Below are positions 19,167-31,328 of a stretch of DNA of 64,000 nucleotides, piece by piece. Each line of letters opens with the position of its first letter. The stretch's first letter is position 1. Position numbers and translations under genes: made by a program. The DNA comes from JBBDMC01 sp963826055 (GTDB lineage Bacteria > Pseudomonadota > Alphaproteobacteria > Rhizobiales > Kaistiaceae): contig CAWGVO010000007.1 in NCBI GenBank assembly GCA_963826055.1, positions 62,001-126,000 of the forward strand, read 5' to 3'. The notes below the pieces were generated by a model. The model saw only the letters and a list, made by a program, of their open reading frames with translations. It made no database searches and had not been told where the DNA came from.

Positions 19167-19905
19167 GTGAGCACGCGCGGGCCGGGGCGCCGGCTGCCGT
19201 TCCTGTTCTGGGTCCTGGTGGCGCTGCTGGCGGCTCTGGCGCTGGCGGTGGTGTTCAACAACGGCGCCGGGGCAATGCTCGGGCTTTCGGAAGGCGATTT
19301 CGCCCAGGTCGGCTACCTGGTGATCCTGCTGATCTTCGTTGGCTCGGCGCTCCTCGGCCGCGGCCTCAGGGCCCACGAGGTGATCCGTTCGATCGTCGGC
19401 TGGTTCGTCATCCTGGTGGCGCTGGTAGTGGTTTACGCCTACCGCACCGAGCTGACCGGCGTCGGCGGCCGCTTCCTCGGCGTGCTGGTACCGGGGCTGC
19501 CGATCGCGGGACGGCTTGCCGGGCGAACCGGAGTCCGACAGCGTCGTCATTATCCGCGCCATGGACGGCCATTTCGCCGTCCACGTCAGCGTCGACGACG
19601 TGCCGCTGACCATGCTGTTCGACACCGGCGCGAGCTACGTGACGCTGACGCTCGCCGACGCGGCCGCAGTCGGCGTCGACCTCGCCGCGCTGAAGTTCGC
19701 CATGCCCATCCGCACCGCCAACGGCATCATCCAGGCGGCGCCGATCACCATCGACCGGCTGGCGATCGGCACGATCGAGCGGCGCGACCTCAAGGCGCTC
19801 GTCGCCCAGGCAAACTCGCTCGACCAGAGCCTGCTCGGCATGAGCTTCCTCGACACCCTCAACGGCTACGGCATCGCCGGTGACCGGCTGGTGCTGACGC
19901 CCTAG
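19167..19905 (+). CDS. Retroviral-type aspartic protease family membrane protein (TIGR02281), one frameshift
   Basis: Three hydrophobic helices (about residues 10-100) precede a soluble domain with the aspartic protease motif LFDTGASYVTL, then GMSFLDTLNGYG near the end. This is the clan-AA TIGR02281 family common in alphaproteobacteria, anchored in the inner membrane. One extra C near 19510 separates the two halves. The start is GTG 19167. Substrate and biological role are unknown. Confidence 0.8.
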
Positions 19906-20733
19906 CTAGGTGAGGCTGATGGCGAAGCGCACCGCCACCACGAGCAGGAACAGGCCGAAGCCCACCTCGAGCTGGCGCTTGGTCAGCGCATGCGCGATGC
20001 GCACGCCCAGCGGCGCCATCAGCACCGTGATCGGGATTACCAGAACGAGGCCGAGCAGATTGACGAAGCCGGCAGAGAACGGCGGCACTGCCGCGTCGCC
20101 CCAGCCGGCCCAGATGTAGCCGAAGATGCCGGGGAGCGAGATCAGCACGCCGACGCCGGCAGAGGTGGCGACCGCCTGGTGGATGGGTCGGCCGTAGAGC
20201 GTCATGAAGGTGTTGGTGAGAACGCCGCCGCCGATGCCCATGAGCGTCGACAGGAAGCCGATGACGGCGCCGACGAGGGCGCGCACCGGATTGGCGGGCA
20301 GGTCGTCCCCAAGCCGCCAGGATTCACGGCCGAAGATCAGGCGAACCGCGACGACGGCGGCGAGCACCGCGAAGATGGCGCGCATGGTGGTGCCTGAAAT
20401 TTCCGAAGCGACGTAAGAAGCGGCGGCGACTCCGACCGGCACGGGCACGAGCCAGCTCGCCAGCAGCTTCATGTCCACCGCCCCGCGCCGGCGGTGCGCC
20501 ATGAACGAGCGGATCGACGTCGGCACGATGATGCCGAGCGAGGTGCCGACCGAGATGTGCATGCGCACGGCGTCATCGACGCCGAGGATGGTGAGCCCCT
20601 GGTACAGCACCGGCACGATGACGGCGCCGCCGCCGATGCCGAAGATGCCGGCGAGCAGGCCGGAGATCGCGCCGGAGAGGACCAGCGCGGCGGCAAGGCC
20701 GACAAGTTCGGCGGGCGACGCCGAGATGATCAT
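19906..20733 (-). CDS. TauE/SafE-family sulfite/anion exporter
   Basis: This intact 275-residue membrane protein has about eight hydrophobic helices and the two glycine-rich family motifs, GIFGIGGGAVIVPVLY near residue 30 and FLSTLMGIGGGVLTNTFM near residue 165. The family exports sulfite, sulfoacetate or related anions across the inner membrane. It ends against the aspartic protease gene (convergent) and lies just downstream of dusA on the same strand. No sulfur gene is adjacent, so the substrate is open. Confidence 0.85.
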   Translation of the reverse strand: MIISASPAELVGLAAALVLSGAISGLLAGIFGIGGGAVIVPVLYQGLTILGVDDAVRMHISVGTSLGIIVPTSIRSFMAHRRRGAVDMKLLASWLVPVPVGVAAASYVASEISGTTMRAIFAVLAAVVAVRLIFGRESWRLGDDLPANPVRALVGAVIGFLSTLMGIGGGVLTNTFMTLYGRPIHQAVATSAGVGVLISLPGIFGYIWAGWGDAAVPPFSAGFVNLLGLVLVIPITVLMAPLGVRIAHALTKRQLEVGFGLFLLVVAVRFAISLT

Positions 20734-20765
20734 CGATGCCTCGGGGCTTGGAGGACGCTTCTTGG

Positions 20766-21857
<1,092 letters not shown>

Positions 21858-22030
21858 CGGGTCGGCCAAGCTGCGGCCCTCAATATACCCTGAGCGTTGC
21901 CGTCGCCAGTGAAGCCGGGCGACCGCTTTCGGCCCGGCCCGCGACCGTGGACAAGATTTAACCCGGCGGCCACCTCGCCGACACCCGCTGCCGGCCATAG
22001 ATCACTTTCCCCGTGTCGGAGGGCGCGTCG

Positions 22031-23266
22031 ATGCGCGGTTTCGTCTGGGTTGCACTGGCTGTAGTCGCGGCCGGAATTGCCGGTTACGAACTGCACGACG
22101 AGGTTGGCAAGCACCTTGCCAACCCTTCCCCTGAATCAAGACCGGCTTCGCAGCAGGCCGCCTCGTCGCAATCGCCGCGGGCCAACGCCGGCGCGCGGGC
22201 CGGACGCTTCCCGGGTGGCGGCGGCAACGGAGGGCCACCGGTGCAAGTGTCGACGGCGGCGGCCGTCGCCGGCGCCCTGCCGGACCGGCAGCAGACTGTC
22301 GGCTGGATCGTCGCCCCGCAAACGGTGAACCTCACCAGCCAGAGTTCGGGCATCGTCGCCGCTATCCCGGCGACGGCGGGAAGCGACGTCAAGGCCGGCG
22401 ACCTGATCGTCAAGCTGGACCCGCGCATGGCGCAGGCGGCGGTTGCCAAAGACCAGGCCGCCCTTCAGCGCGATCAGGCGACGCTGCAGGAGGCGCAGAC
22501 GACACTCGCCAACGAGCAGGCGCTCAACAGCAAGGGCGCCGACACCGCGTACGCAGAGAGCCAGGCGGCGACGGCCGTGAAGGTCGCCACGGCAAACGTC
22601 GCCGTCGACCAGGCCGCGCTGACCGCCGACCAGACCACGCTCGCCAACACCGAGATCCGGGCCCCGTTCGACGGGCGCCTCGGCGCTTTCCAGATCTCCG
22701 TCGGCAGCCTCGTCCAGCCCGGCAGCGCCGCGGTCACGCTGACCCAGATGGCACCGCTGGACGTCCAGTTTTCCGTGTCGGCGGCCGACCTCGCTCAACT
22801 GCGCGCGGCAATGGCGGACGGATCGGCCAAGGTCGCGGTCACCCCGCCCGGCGACGGCGGCAGTGCCAGCGGCCCGGTGACGTTCCTCGACAACACCGTG
22901 GATCACGGCTCCGGCACCATTCAGGTTCGTGGCACGCTGCCCAACGCCGATCTGGCGCTCTGGCCGGGAGAGCTGGTCTCGGTCGCGCTCGACCTCGGCT
23001 CGCAACCGGGGCTGGTCCTGGTCCCCGATGTGGCGGTTGCCCCGTCGGCCGGCGGCGGGTCGATCGTCTACGTGGTCAAGCCGGACCAGTCGATCGACGT
23101 GCGCACCGTCACGGTCGCCGGGTCAAACGCGGGCATGACCGCGATCTCGGGCGGGCTGGCGGCGGGCGAACGGGTGGTGACCGAGGGTCAATCCGGCCTG
23201 GTCGGCGGCCAACGCGTTCGCGAGGCAAATGCCGCGGCGGCTTCCCAGCCGCAGAAGGCGGGCTAG
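22031..23266 (+). CDS. RND efflux periplasmic adaptor (MdtA-like)
   Basis: ATG 22031 is preceded by GGAGGG at 7 nt, which favours it over the in-frame GTG 22013. A signal/anchor helix (residues 3-20) is followed by an Ala/Gly/Pro linker, a lipoyl half-motif (GIVAAIPATAGSDVKAGDLIVKLDP), a long alpha-helical hairpin (about 120-200) rich in Ala/Gln and the second lipoyl part TEIRAPFDGRLG. It bridges the RND pump and an outer-membrane channel. The pump gene starts 5 bp after its stop. No TolC homologue is in the window. Confidence 0.9.
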   Translation: MRGFVWVALAVVAAGIAGYELHDEVGKHLANPSPESRPASQQAASSQSPRANAGARAGRFPGGGGNGGPPVQVSTAAAVAGALPDRQQTVGWIVAPQTVNLTSQSSGIVAAIPATAGSDVKAGDLIVKLDPRMAQAAVAKDQAALQRDQATLQEAQTTLANEQALNSKGADTAYAESQAATAVKVATANVAVDQAALTADQTTLANTEIRAPFDGRLGAFQISVGSLVQPGSAAVTLTQMAPLDVQFSVSAADLAQLRAAMADGSAKVAVTPPGDGGSASGPVTFLDNTVDHGSGTIQVRGTLPNADLALWPGELVSVALDLGSQPGLVLVPDVAVAPSAGGGSIVYVVKPDQSIDVRTVTVAGSNAGMTAISGGLAAGERVVTEGQSGLVGGQRVREANAAAASQPQKAG

Positions 23267-23270
23267 CGCC

Positions 23271-26200
23271 GTGTCGCGATTTTTCATACGCCGTCCGGTC
23301 ACGTCGATCCTGCTCGCGATCGGCCTTGCCATGGCCGGCCTGTTCGCGGTCGGCCTGTTGCCGGTCGCCTCGCTGCCGGAGGTGGACTACCCGACCATCA
23401 GCGTTTCGGCGCAGCTTCCCGGCGCGTCGCCGCAGACCATGGCGGACACCGTCGCGACGCCGCTGATCAAGCAGTTCCAGACCATCCCGGCGGTGGACGC
23501 GATCACCGCCAGCAGTTCGACCGGGCGCACCCAGATCGTGCTGCAGTTCAACCTCAACCGGAGCATCGATGCAGCCGCCGCCGACGTGCAATCGGCCATC
23601 GCTGGCGTGCAGCGCCGTCTCCCGGACAACGTCAGTCCCCCGACCTACCGCAAGGTCAACCCGGCCGACGCGCCGATCCTGCTGATCGCCGTTCACAGTT
23701 CGACGATGTCGATCACCGACGTCGATAACCTGGCCGAGAACGTCATCGCGCCGAGTTTGTCGACGATCGACGGGGTCGCGGAAGCACAGGTGTTCGGCAG
23801 CCAGACCTACGCCGTGCGCGTCGACGTCGACCCGCAGAAGCTCGCCGCCCGCGGGCTGAGCCTCGGGCAGGTGTCCAGCGCCATCGCCGCGGCCAACAGC
23901 CAGAGCCCGCTGGGCACGTTCCAGACCGCCGACCAGTCGTTCATCATCAACGCCCCGACCCAGGTGACCAACGCGGTCGGCTTCGCCTCCCTGATCATCG
24001 GCACGTCGAACGGCAACCCTGTCAGGCTGGGGGACGTCGCCAACGTCTACGACAGCGTCCAGAACCTGCAGACCGGAAGCTGGTTCGACGGCAAGCGGGC
24101 GATCGCCATCGCGGTGATGCGTCAGCCCGGCGCCAACACCGTCGGCGTCATCGACGCGATCAAGGCCCGGCTCCCCGCGCTCAAGGCGGCGATGCCGACG
24201 TCGGTATCGCTGGACATCACCAACGATGCGTCGACCACCATCCTCCAGGCTGTCCACGACGTTGAGGGCACGCTCGCGGTCGTGGTGGGGCTGGTGGTTC
24301 TCGTCATCTACCTCTTCCTCAACCGGCCGCTGGCGACCGCGATTCCGGGCCTCGCGGTACCGCTGTCGCTGCTGGCGGCGTTCGGCGGCATGTATCTTCT
24401 CGGCTTCAGCATCGACAACATGTCGCTTCTGGCGCTGACCCTCGCCGTCGGCCTCGTCGTCGACGACGCCATCGTGGTGTTCGAGAACATCATTCGCCAC
24501 GTCGAGGCCGGCGAGAGGCCGTTCGAGGCGGCGATCGCCGGCAGCCGCGAAGTGGCCTGGACGGTCGTGTCCATGTCGCTCTCGCTGATCGCGATCTTCA
24601 TCCCGATCCTGCTGATGGGGGGCGTCGTCGGCCGCCTGTTCAACGAATTCGGGATCGTGGTCGTGCTGGCCATCGCCGCGTCGGCGTTCGTGTCGCTGAC
24701 CATCACACCGATGCTGGCGGCACGGTTGCCGCGTTCGGGAACTCGCTCGAAGTGGCAGGCTGGGCCGCTGGTTTTCAGATGGCTTCGCGCGGCTGACCGC
24801 CGCCTACGGACGCAGCGTCGCCTGGTGCCTCAACCACCAGGCGCTGATCATGCTCGTCTTCGTCGGCACCTTCGCCGGCTCGTACGCGCTGTTCGAGAGT
24901 TCGGCCACCACCTTCTTTCCGCCCGAGGACATCGGGCTGCTGTCGGTCTCGACGCAGGCGCGGCAGGACATCTCCTACGCCGACATGGTCAAGCTCCAGC
25001 AGGAGGCCGCCGGCAGGGTGCAGGCCTCCCCCGCCGTGGCGCACGTCACCTCCAGCGTCGGCGGCTTCGGTGGTGGCCAACTCAGCAGCGGCCAGATGTT
25101 CGTCCAGCTCAAGCCGAAGGGCCAGCGGGCGCCGCTGGACCAGGTGCTGGCGCAGTTGCGCCAGTCCCTGTCCTCGGTTCCCGGCCTGCGAAGCTTCATC
25201 GTGCCGGCCCAGAGCCTGCGTTTCGGCGGCCGCGGCTCGCGCGCGCAGTACCAGCTATCGGTTCAGTCTCTCGACCCGACCAAGGTGGGAGAGTGGTCGC
25301 AGAAGCTGGTAACCGCGATGCAGGGCCGGCCGGACGTGTTTACCGATGTCAACACCGACGTCGAGGACAACGCGCTGCAGGCGCAGCTCACCATAGACCG
25401 CGACCGGGCGAGCGCGCTCGGCGTCTCCGCCAACGCCATCCGGTCGACGCTTAACGCCGGGTTCGGCCAGAACAGCGTCGCCAGCATCCAGGTCGGCGGC
25501 GGCGTCTACGACGTCATCCTCGAATACAGCCCGAACATCGTCTGGTCGGACGCGCTGCTGGCCGGGATCGAGGTGCCCGGCACCAACGGTGCGATGGTCC
25601 CCCTGTCGAGCTTCGCCAGGGTGACGCACACGCTGGGACCGGTGACCGTCAACCAGACCGGCATCCTCGATCTCGATAACCATCTCGTTCAACCTGCCTC
25701 AGGGCGTCGCGCTCGGCACCGCCACCGCGACGATCGCCACGCTGGAACGTCAGATCAACATTCCCGCCGACGTCTTCACCGCGTACGGCGGCACGGCGCA
25801 GGTCTTCGCGCAGTCGACCAGCGACGAGGGCCTCCTCATCATTGCGGCGATCGTGACGATCTACGTCGTCCTCGGCTCCCTCTATGAGAGCTTCCTGCAT
25901 CCGCTGACGATCCTGTCGGGGCTGCCCTCGGCGACGTTCGGCGCCCTGCTCGCCCTCAAACTGTTCGGCTTCGACCTGTCGGTCATCGCCATGATCGGCA
26001 TTCTGATGCTGATCGGCATCGTCAAGAAAAACGCGATCATGATGATCGACGTCGCGCTCGATGTTCAGCGCGAGCATCGCGTGCCGGCGACCCAGGCGAT
26101 CGCCGAGGCGGCGACGCGGCGCTTCCGGCCGATCCTGATGACGACGATGTGCGCGCTCCTTGGCACGTTGCCGATCGCGCTCGGCACGGGGGCAAGCTCG

Positions 26201-26392
26201 GAACTGCGCCAGCCGCTCGGTGTGGCCGTGGTCGGTGGCCTGATTTCGTCACAGCTTCTGACGCTGTTCATCACGCCGGTCATATTCGTGCAGATCGACA
26301 GGCTGCGGGCGTGGGCTGGATCGATTGGGCCGAGGTGGCGGCTGCGCCGGGCGAGCCATCATCACGGTCCCTCGCCGGTGCCGGCCGAATGA
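23271..26392 (+). CDS. RND multidrug efflux pump (AcrB/MdtB-C type), two frameshifts
   Basis: Start GTG 23271 gives the typical FFIRRPVTSILLAIGL. Proton-relay helix residues are visible in LTLAVGLVVDDAIVVFENI, and later segments (ESSATTFFPPEDIGLL, GILMLIGIVKKNAIMMID, EAATRRFRPILMTT) are standard. Extra bases near 24745 and 25680 break the frame; repaired length is about 1,040 residues. It extrudes hydrophobic compounds from the inner membrane or periplasm and is coupled to the adaptor just upstream. Closest to the MdtB/MdtC branch by its start and by the EVDYPTISVSAQLPGASP segment. Confidence 0.9.
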
Positions 26393-26605
26393 CGGCCGGG
26401 CTCCGCGAGACGCCGCTGGCCGGGCGCGGGCGCTCGTGATTCGATCATCTTGGTTAACGCGTTGGTCCGGCGCGTCATTTTCGGCCCGGTGTGGCGTCGA
26501 TGCCGCGAACGACCGGGCCGCGATGGTTGACAAACGGTTAACCGCTTCCTGTACTCGCGCCAGCGGCGGTGAAGTGTGTCGAGTTGCGTACGAGGAGGCG
26601 TTCCC

Positions 26606-27082
26606 ATGAGTCTGACGGATATCGGCCGGGCGCTGGCGGCGTCCGTGCTTGGCAAAGCCAAACCCAAAGCGTTGCCCTACGATCTCGAACACGTGCCGAT
26701 GTTCGACGATCTCCCCGAAATCACCTTCGACCTGTCATTCCTCGACCAGCGCGAAGCGGTCGACGTCGAACATGCCGAGGTCAGTGATCTTGAGGTGCGG
26801 GATGACCGGCAGCGGCAGGAACGCTACCTGGAGGAACGGTTCCGGGAGCGTGCAGCCGAGATCGCGCGCCGCTCGTCGCAGCGCCAGCAGTTGCAGGCGT
26901 ACGGTCTCGAATGGCTCAAGGCTTATCAGCCCGGCGAGCCGCAGCGCTACCTCCGCCCGTACCGTGCCACCCGCAACCGCGACAAAGCCGCCGCCAATCT
27001 GCCGGAGTCGTTCAACCGCGGCGGCCATGTCGGCGTCGTCGACGCCCACAACGCAGATGTTGTGACTGTCATGGCCGACTGA
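26606..27082 (+). CDS. Hypothetical protein, 3' two thirds antisense to ade
   Basis: ATG 26606 follows a strong ribosome-binding site (GAGGAGG about 8 nt upstream). The first 43 codons (MSLTDIGRALAASVLGKAKP...) lie outside any other gene and look coding. From 26735 the frame runs antisense through the 3' end of ade, which is unambiguously the real gene there. Either a short gene has lost its stop to an indel, or the overlap is real. No family recognised. Confidence 0.35.
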   Translation: MSLTDIGRALAASVLGKAKPKALPYDLEHVPMFDDLPEITFDLSFLDQREAVDVEHAEVSDLEVRDDRQRQERYLEERFRERAAEIARRSSQRQQLQAYGLEWLKAYQPGEPQRYLRPYRATRNRDKAAANLPESFNRGGHVGVVDAHNADVVTVMAD

Positions 27083-28453
27083 GGAGGCGATCGCCCCTCG
27101 CTTCAATCCGAAACCGGTGACGAAGCCGCGGCCGATGTTGCCGTTCTTGCCATGGCGCTCGACGACGGCGACCTTGGCGATATCGTTAGCGGGATCGGCG
27201 CGGCGCTCGGCGTTGGTGGCCGGCACGCGCTTCATCACGCGGTCGGTGACGATCTTGCCGGCGACGACGCCGATCACCGCGACCTCGGCCGGCCCGCCGG
27301 GAATGCGGAAATCCTCGGCGGTCACGGCGCGGGCCTTGACGCTGTCGAGGCCGACCGGGTCAACCGGCGGGCGGGTCGCGAACAGGGCGTCGTCCACCAC
27401 CCTGCCCGCCGAGATCACCGTCTTCACCGAACAGTCGGTAAGGCTTTCGACCAGCACGATGTCAGCACGGCGGCCGGGCGCGATGAAGCCGCGGTCGCGG
27501 AGGCCGAAGGCGCGCGCCGCCGACCAGCTCGCCGCGCGATAGACGTGGTGCAGCGGGCGGCCGAGCGCGATCAGCGTGCGGATCATGAAGTCGAGGTGGC
27601 CTTCCTCGGCGATGTCGAGCGGGTTGCGGTCGTCGGTGCACAGGCAGCAGAAGCTCGACGTGTCCTCGTCCAGCACCTCGGCGAGCGCGTGCATGTCCTT
27701 GGCGACCGAGCCCTCGCGGATGAGGACCTGCATCCCCTTGCGCAGCTTCTCGCGGGCGTCGTCGGCGATGGTGGTCTCGTGGTCGGTGAGGATGCGGGCG
27801 GCGAGATAGCCGTTGAGGTCGTAGCCGCGCACCAGTGGCGCGTGGCCGTCGATATGGCCGTCCTGGAAAGGAACCAGCTTGTCGAGCACGGCCGCGTCGG
27901 TGTTGAGGACGCCAGGGAAGTTCATGAACTCGGCGAGGCCGATGACCTTGGGGTGGTCGCGGAGCGGCAGCAGGTCGGCGGCGAGCAGTTCGGCGCCGGA
28001 GGTCTCGAAGGCGGTCGCCGGCACGCACGACGATAGCTGGACGCGGAGGTCCATGATCGTGGTCCCGGCCGAGTCGAGGAAGTAGCGGATACCCTCGACG
28101 CCGAGCACGTTGGCGATCTCGTGGGGGTCGCAGATGGCGGTGGTGACGCCGTGCGGCAGGACGCAGCGGTCGAATTCCTGCGGCGTCACCAGCGAGGATT
28201 CGACGTGCAGGTGGGTGTCGATGAAGCCGGGGACGGCGAAGAGGCCGCTGCCGTCGATCTCGCGGGCGCCGGAATATTCCTCATAGGTGCCGACGATGCG
28301 GTCGCCGGTGACGGCGATGTCGGTGACGGTGACGTCGCCCGAGACGATGTCGAGGAGGCCGACGTTCTTGACGACGAGGTCGGCCGGCTCGGCGCCCCTC
28401 CCCTGGCGGATGGCGCGGGCGAGCGATTGTGCGTCGGTGATGCGGTGTGGCAT
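26735..28453 (-). CDS. ade: Adenine deaminase
   Basis: The intact amidohydrolase (about 572 residues from ATG 28453) shows the metal-binding FIDTHLHVESS, HGVTTAICDPHEIANVLG and FCCLCTDDRNPLDI, then the C-terminal adenine-deaminase domain with SSVGHDSHNICVVGV and GGFVAVAGGTV. It converts adenine to hypoxanthine and ammonia for purine salvage. Twelve codons upstream of 28453 are open but not family-like. It is transcribed divergently from pepN, 150 bp away. Confidence 0.9.
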   Translation of the reverse strand: MPHRITDAQSLARAIRQGRGAEPADLVVKNVGLLDIVSGDVTVTDIAVTGDRIVGTYEEYSGAREIDGSGLFAVPGFIDTHLHVESSLVTPQEFDRCVLPHGVTTAICDPHEIANVLGVEGIRYFLDSAGTTIMDLRVQLSSCVPATAFETSGAELLAADLLPLRDHPKVIGLAEFMNFPGVLNTDAAVLDKLVPFQDGHIDGHAPLVRGYDLNGYLAARILTDHETTIADDAREKLRKGMQVLIREGSVAKDMHALAEVLDEDTSSFCCLCTDDRNPLDIAEEGHLDFMIRTLIALGRPLHHVYRAASWSAARAFGLRDRGFIAPGRRADIVLVESLTDCSVKTVISAGRVVDDALFATRPPVDPVGLDSVKARAVTAEDFRIPGGPAEVAVIGVVAGKIVTDRVMKRVPATNAERRADPANDIAKVAVVERHGKNGNIGRGFVTGFGLKRGAIASSVGHDSHNICVVGVDDADMAAAVERLRQIGGGFVAVAGGTVRAEVALRLAGLISLEPFETVRLQLLALRRAARDLGCTLPEPFLQVAFLPLPVIPHLKITDLGMFDVDRFALVEE

Positions 28454-28604
28454 TGAGCCACAATGGCAGAGGCCGTCGCCACCCGGCAAGCGCGGCAGGC
28501 CTGGCAGGTCGCCACAGACGGCGATTGCCCGCCTGCCCGGAAAACGACTAGAAGCTTGGTGACTATCGCGTCACCACGCCTGCCAGCCCCACGGATCGCC
28601 AGCC

Positions 28605-31241
28605 ATGAAGAGCGAGTCGACCGCCGTTCGCCTCAAGGACTATCGCGCGCCCGATTTCGCCATCGACGCGGTCCATCTCGATTTCAATCTCGATCCGAAG
28701 AAGACCCGCGTCACCGCCCGCCTGGACGTGCGGCGGCGGTCCGGAACCGGCGACCTCGTCCTCGTCGGCGACGAGTTGCAGCTCGTTTCGGTGACGCTCG
28801 ACGCGCGAGCCGCTCGCCGGCGACCGCTATCGACGCCACCCCGGACGCGCTCACGATCCGCGGCATCGGCGACGCAGCCGGTGTCGCTGGAGATCGTGAC
28901 CGAGCTCGACCCGGCGGCAAACACCAAGCTCATGGGCCTCTACCGGTCGAGCGGCACCTGGTGCACGCAGTGCGAGGCGGAGGGCTTCCGCCGCATCACC
29001 TATTTCCTCGACCGGCCGGACGTGCTCGCGGTCTACACGACGCGGATCGAGGCGCCGACGACGGTGGCGCCGGTGCTGCTCGCCAACGGCAACCTCGTCG
29101 AAAGCGGCGAGCTCACCGGCACCAGCCGCCACTACGCGATCTGGCACGACCCCTTCCCCAAGCCCTCCTACCTGTTCGCCATGGTGGCGGGCGACCTCGG
29201 CGTGCTTTCCGACACCTTCACGACCATGTCGGGCCGCGAGGTCGCGCTCAACATCTACTGCGAGCACGGCAAGCAGGCGCGCTGCACCTACGCCATGGGC
29301 GCGCTCAAGCGGTCGATGGCGTGGGACGAGGAGGCCTTCGGCCGCGAGTACGACCTCGACGTGTTCAACATCGTGGCGGTCTCCGACTTCAACATGGGGG
29401 CGATGGAGAACAAGGGCCTCAACGTCTTCAACGACAAGTACGTGCTGGCCGACCCCGACACCGCCACCGACGTCGACTACGCCCACGTCGAGGGCGTGAT
29501 CGCGCACGAATATTTCCACAACTGGACCGGCAACCGCATCACCTGCCGCGACTGGTTCCAGCTCTGCCTCAAGGAAGGGCTGACGGTCTTCCGCGACCAG
29601 GAATTCTCCGCCGACATGCGCTCGCGGCCGGTCAAGCGCATCGCCGACGTGCGCACGCTGAAGGCCCGCCAGTTCCCCGAGGACGCCGGCCCGCTGGCGC
29701 ATCCGGTCCGGCCGGAAATCTACCACGAGATCAACAACTTCTACACGCCGACCGTCTACGAGAAGGGCGCCGAGGTGGTGCGCATGCTGAAGACGGTGCT
29801 GGGCGACGCCGGCTTCCGCGCCGGCATGGACCTCTACTTCGAGCGCCACGACGGCGAGGCGGTGACGATCGAGGATTTCCTCGCCGCCTTCGCCGACGCG
29901 ACCGGAACCGACCTCGGCCAGTTCAAGCTATGGTACGAGCAGGCCGGCACGCCGGAGGTCACCGCGCGCGGCGCGTACGACGCGAAGGCGCGCACCTACA
30001 CGCTGACGCTTACGCAAAGCTGCCCGCCGACGCCCGGCCAGCCGGTCAAGCAGCCGATGCACATCCCGGTCCGCTTCGGCCTCGTCGGCCAGAACGGCGA
30101 GGACCTCGCCTTCGACCGCGCCGAGGGGGCGAGGATCGACGGCGACGTGATCCAGCTCACCGACAGGAGCCACGCGATCGTCTTCCACGGCGTGTCGACG
30201 CGGCCGGTGCCTTCGCTGCTGCGCGGGTTCTCGGCGCCGGTGCGCCTGTCGATCGATCTTTCCGAGGCCGATCTGCTGTTTCAGCTCAGGACCGACGCCG
30301 ACCCGTTCAACCGCTGGCAGGCGGCGCAGACGCTGGCAATGCGCACGCTGATCGCCGGCGCCGCCGAGGCCCAGCGGCGCGAGCGCATCGACTTCGACGA
30401 GCGGCTGATCGACGCGCTCGCCGACGTGGTCGAGGACGAGCGCCTGGAGGCGGCCTTCCGCGCCCAGGTCGTCAGCCTGCCGGCCGAGTCCGACGTCGCC
30501 CGCGAGATCGGGCGCGACGTCGATCCGGACGCCATCGCGGCGGCGCGCAACCAGGTGCGCGCCCGCTTCGCCGACCGGGTCGGTTCGCGCCTCGCCGCCC
30601 TCTTCGACAGTCTCGCCGACCGGCGCCCGTTCGTGCCGGACGCGGCGTCGGCCGGGCGGCGGGCGCTCGCCAACGCTGCCCTCGACCTGATGGTCGCCAA
30701 CGGCAGCCGGCCGGCGATCGAGCGGGTGGTCGCCCGCTACCGCGATGCCGACAACATGACCGACCGCTCCGCCGCGCTCGCCATCCTCGCCGGCTCGGCG
30801 CTCGAGGAGCGCCACGACGCGCTCGCCGACTTCTACCACCGCTACCGCGACGACCCGCTGGTGCTCGACAAGTGGCTGACGCTCGAGGCGACGGTGCCGG
30901 CGGCCGGGACGCTCGCGCGCGTCCGCGAGCTCACCGGCCACCCGGCCTTCTCGGTCGCCAACCCCAACCGCATCCGCGCGCTGGTCGGCGCCTTCGCCGG
31001 CGGCAACCAGACCCAGTTCAACCGCGCCGACGGGGCCGGCTACGAATTCGTCGCCGATTTCGTCATCGACCTTGACCACCGCAATCCACAGACGGCGGCG
31101 CGGCTCCTGGTCAGCTTCCGCTCATGGCGGGCGCTGGAGCCGCACCGGCGGGCGCTCGCCGAAAAGGCGCTGCAACGGGTTGCCGCGGTCGAGAAACTCT
31201 CCCCCGACACCCGCGACATCGTGACCCGCACGCTGGCTTAG
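28605..31241 (+). CDS. pepN: Aminopeptidase N (M1)
   Basis: The frame of 878 codons carries the exopeptidase motif GAMENKGL and the zinc site HEYFHNWTGNRITCRDWFQ...KEGLTVFRDQEF (HExxH-x18-E). The C-terminal helical domain is of E. coli PepN type. Between about 28803 and 28900 three extra bases cancel out, so residues near 67-99 are garbled although the frame is restored. Cytoplasmic broad-specificity aminopeptidase. It precedes a PleC-type kinase, a common order in Hyphomicrobiales. Confidence 0.9.
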   Translation: MKSESTAVRLKDYRAPDFAIDAVHLDFNLDPKKTRVTARLDVRRRSGTGDLVLVGDELQLVSVTLDARAARRRPLSTPPRTRSRSAASATQPVSLEIVTELDPAANTKLMGLYRSSGTWCTQCEAEGFRRITYFLDRPDVLAVYTTRIEAPTTVAPVLLANGNLVESGELTGTSRHYAIWHDPFPKPSYLFAMVAGDLGVLSDTFTTMSGREVALNIYCEHGKQARCTYAMGALKRSMAWDEEAFGREYDLDVFNIVAVSDFNMGAMENKGLNVFNDKYVLADPDTATDVDYAHVEGVIAHEYFHNWTGNRITCRDWFQLCLKEGLTVFRDQEFSADMRSRPVKRIADVRTLKARQFPEDAGPLAHPVRPEIYHEINNFYTPTVYEKGAEVVRMLKTVLGDAGFRAGMDLYFERHDGEAVTIEDFLAAFADATGTDLGQFKLWYEQAGTPEVTARGAYDAKARTYTLTLTQSCPPTPGQPVKQPMHIPVRFGLVGQNGEDLAFDRAEGARIDGDVIQLTDRSHAIVFHGVSTRPVPSLLRGFSAPVRLSIDLSEADLLFQLRTDADPFNRWQAAQTLAMRTLIAGAAEAQRRERIDFDERLIDALADVVEDERLEAAFRAQVVSLPAESDVAREIGRDVDPDAIAAARNQVRARFADRVGSRLAALFDSLADRRPFVPDAASAGRRALANAALDLMVANGSRPAIERVVARYRDADNMTDRSAALAILAGSALEERHDALADFYHRYRDDPLVLDKWLTLEATVPAAGTLARVRELTGHPAFSVANPNRIRALVGAFAGGNQTQFNRADGAGYEFVADFVIDLDHRNPQTAARLLVSFRSWRALEPHRRALAEKALQRVAAVEKLSPDTRDIVTRTLA

Positions 31242-31328
31242 CCCCGCCACGCATCGCGTTGACAGCGTTCAGGCAAACGCCTTCCCGGTCACACTTTCTA
31301 AATATTTCCCTCGCCGGCTGGACAAGGC

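Noticed and set aside
28463..31075. An 870-codon plus-strand frame overlapping pepN
   Set aside because: It is the +1 shadow of pepN; the true frame contains GAMEN and HExxH motifs.
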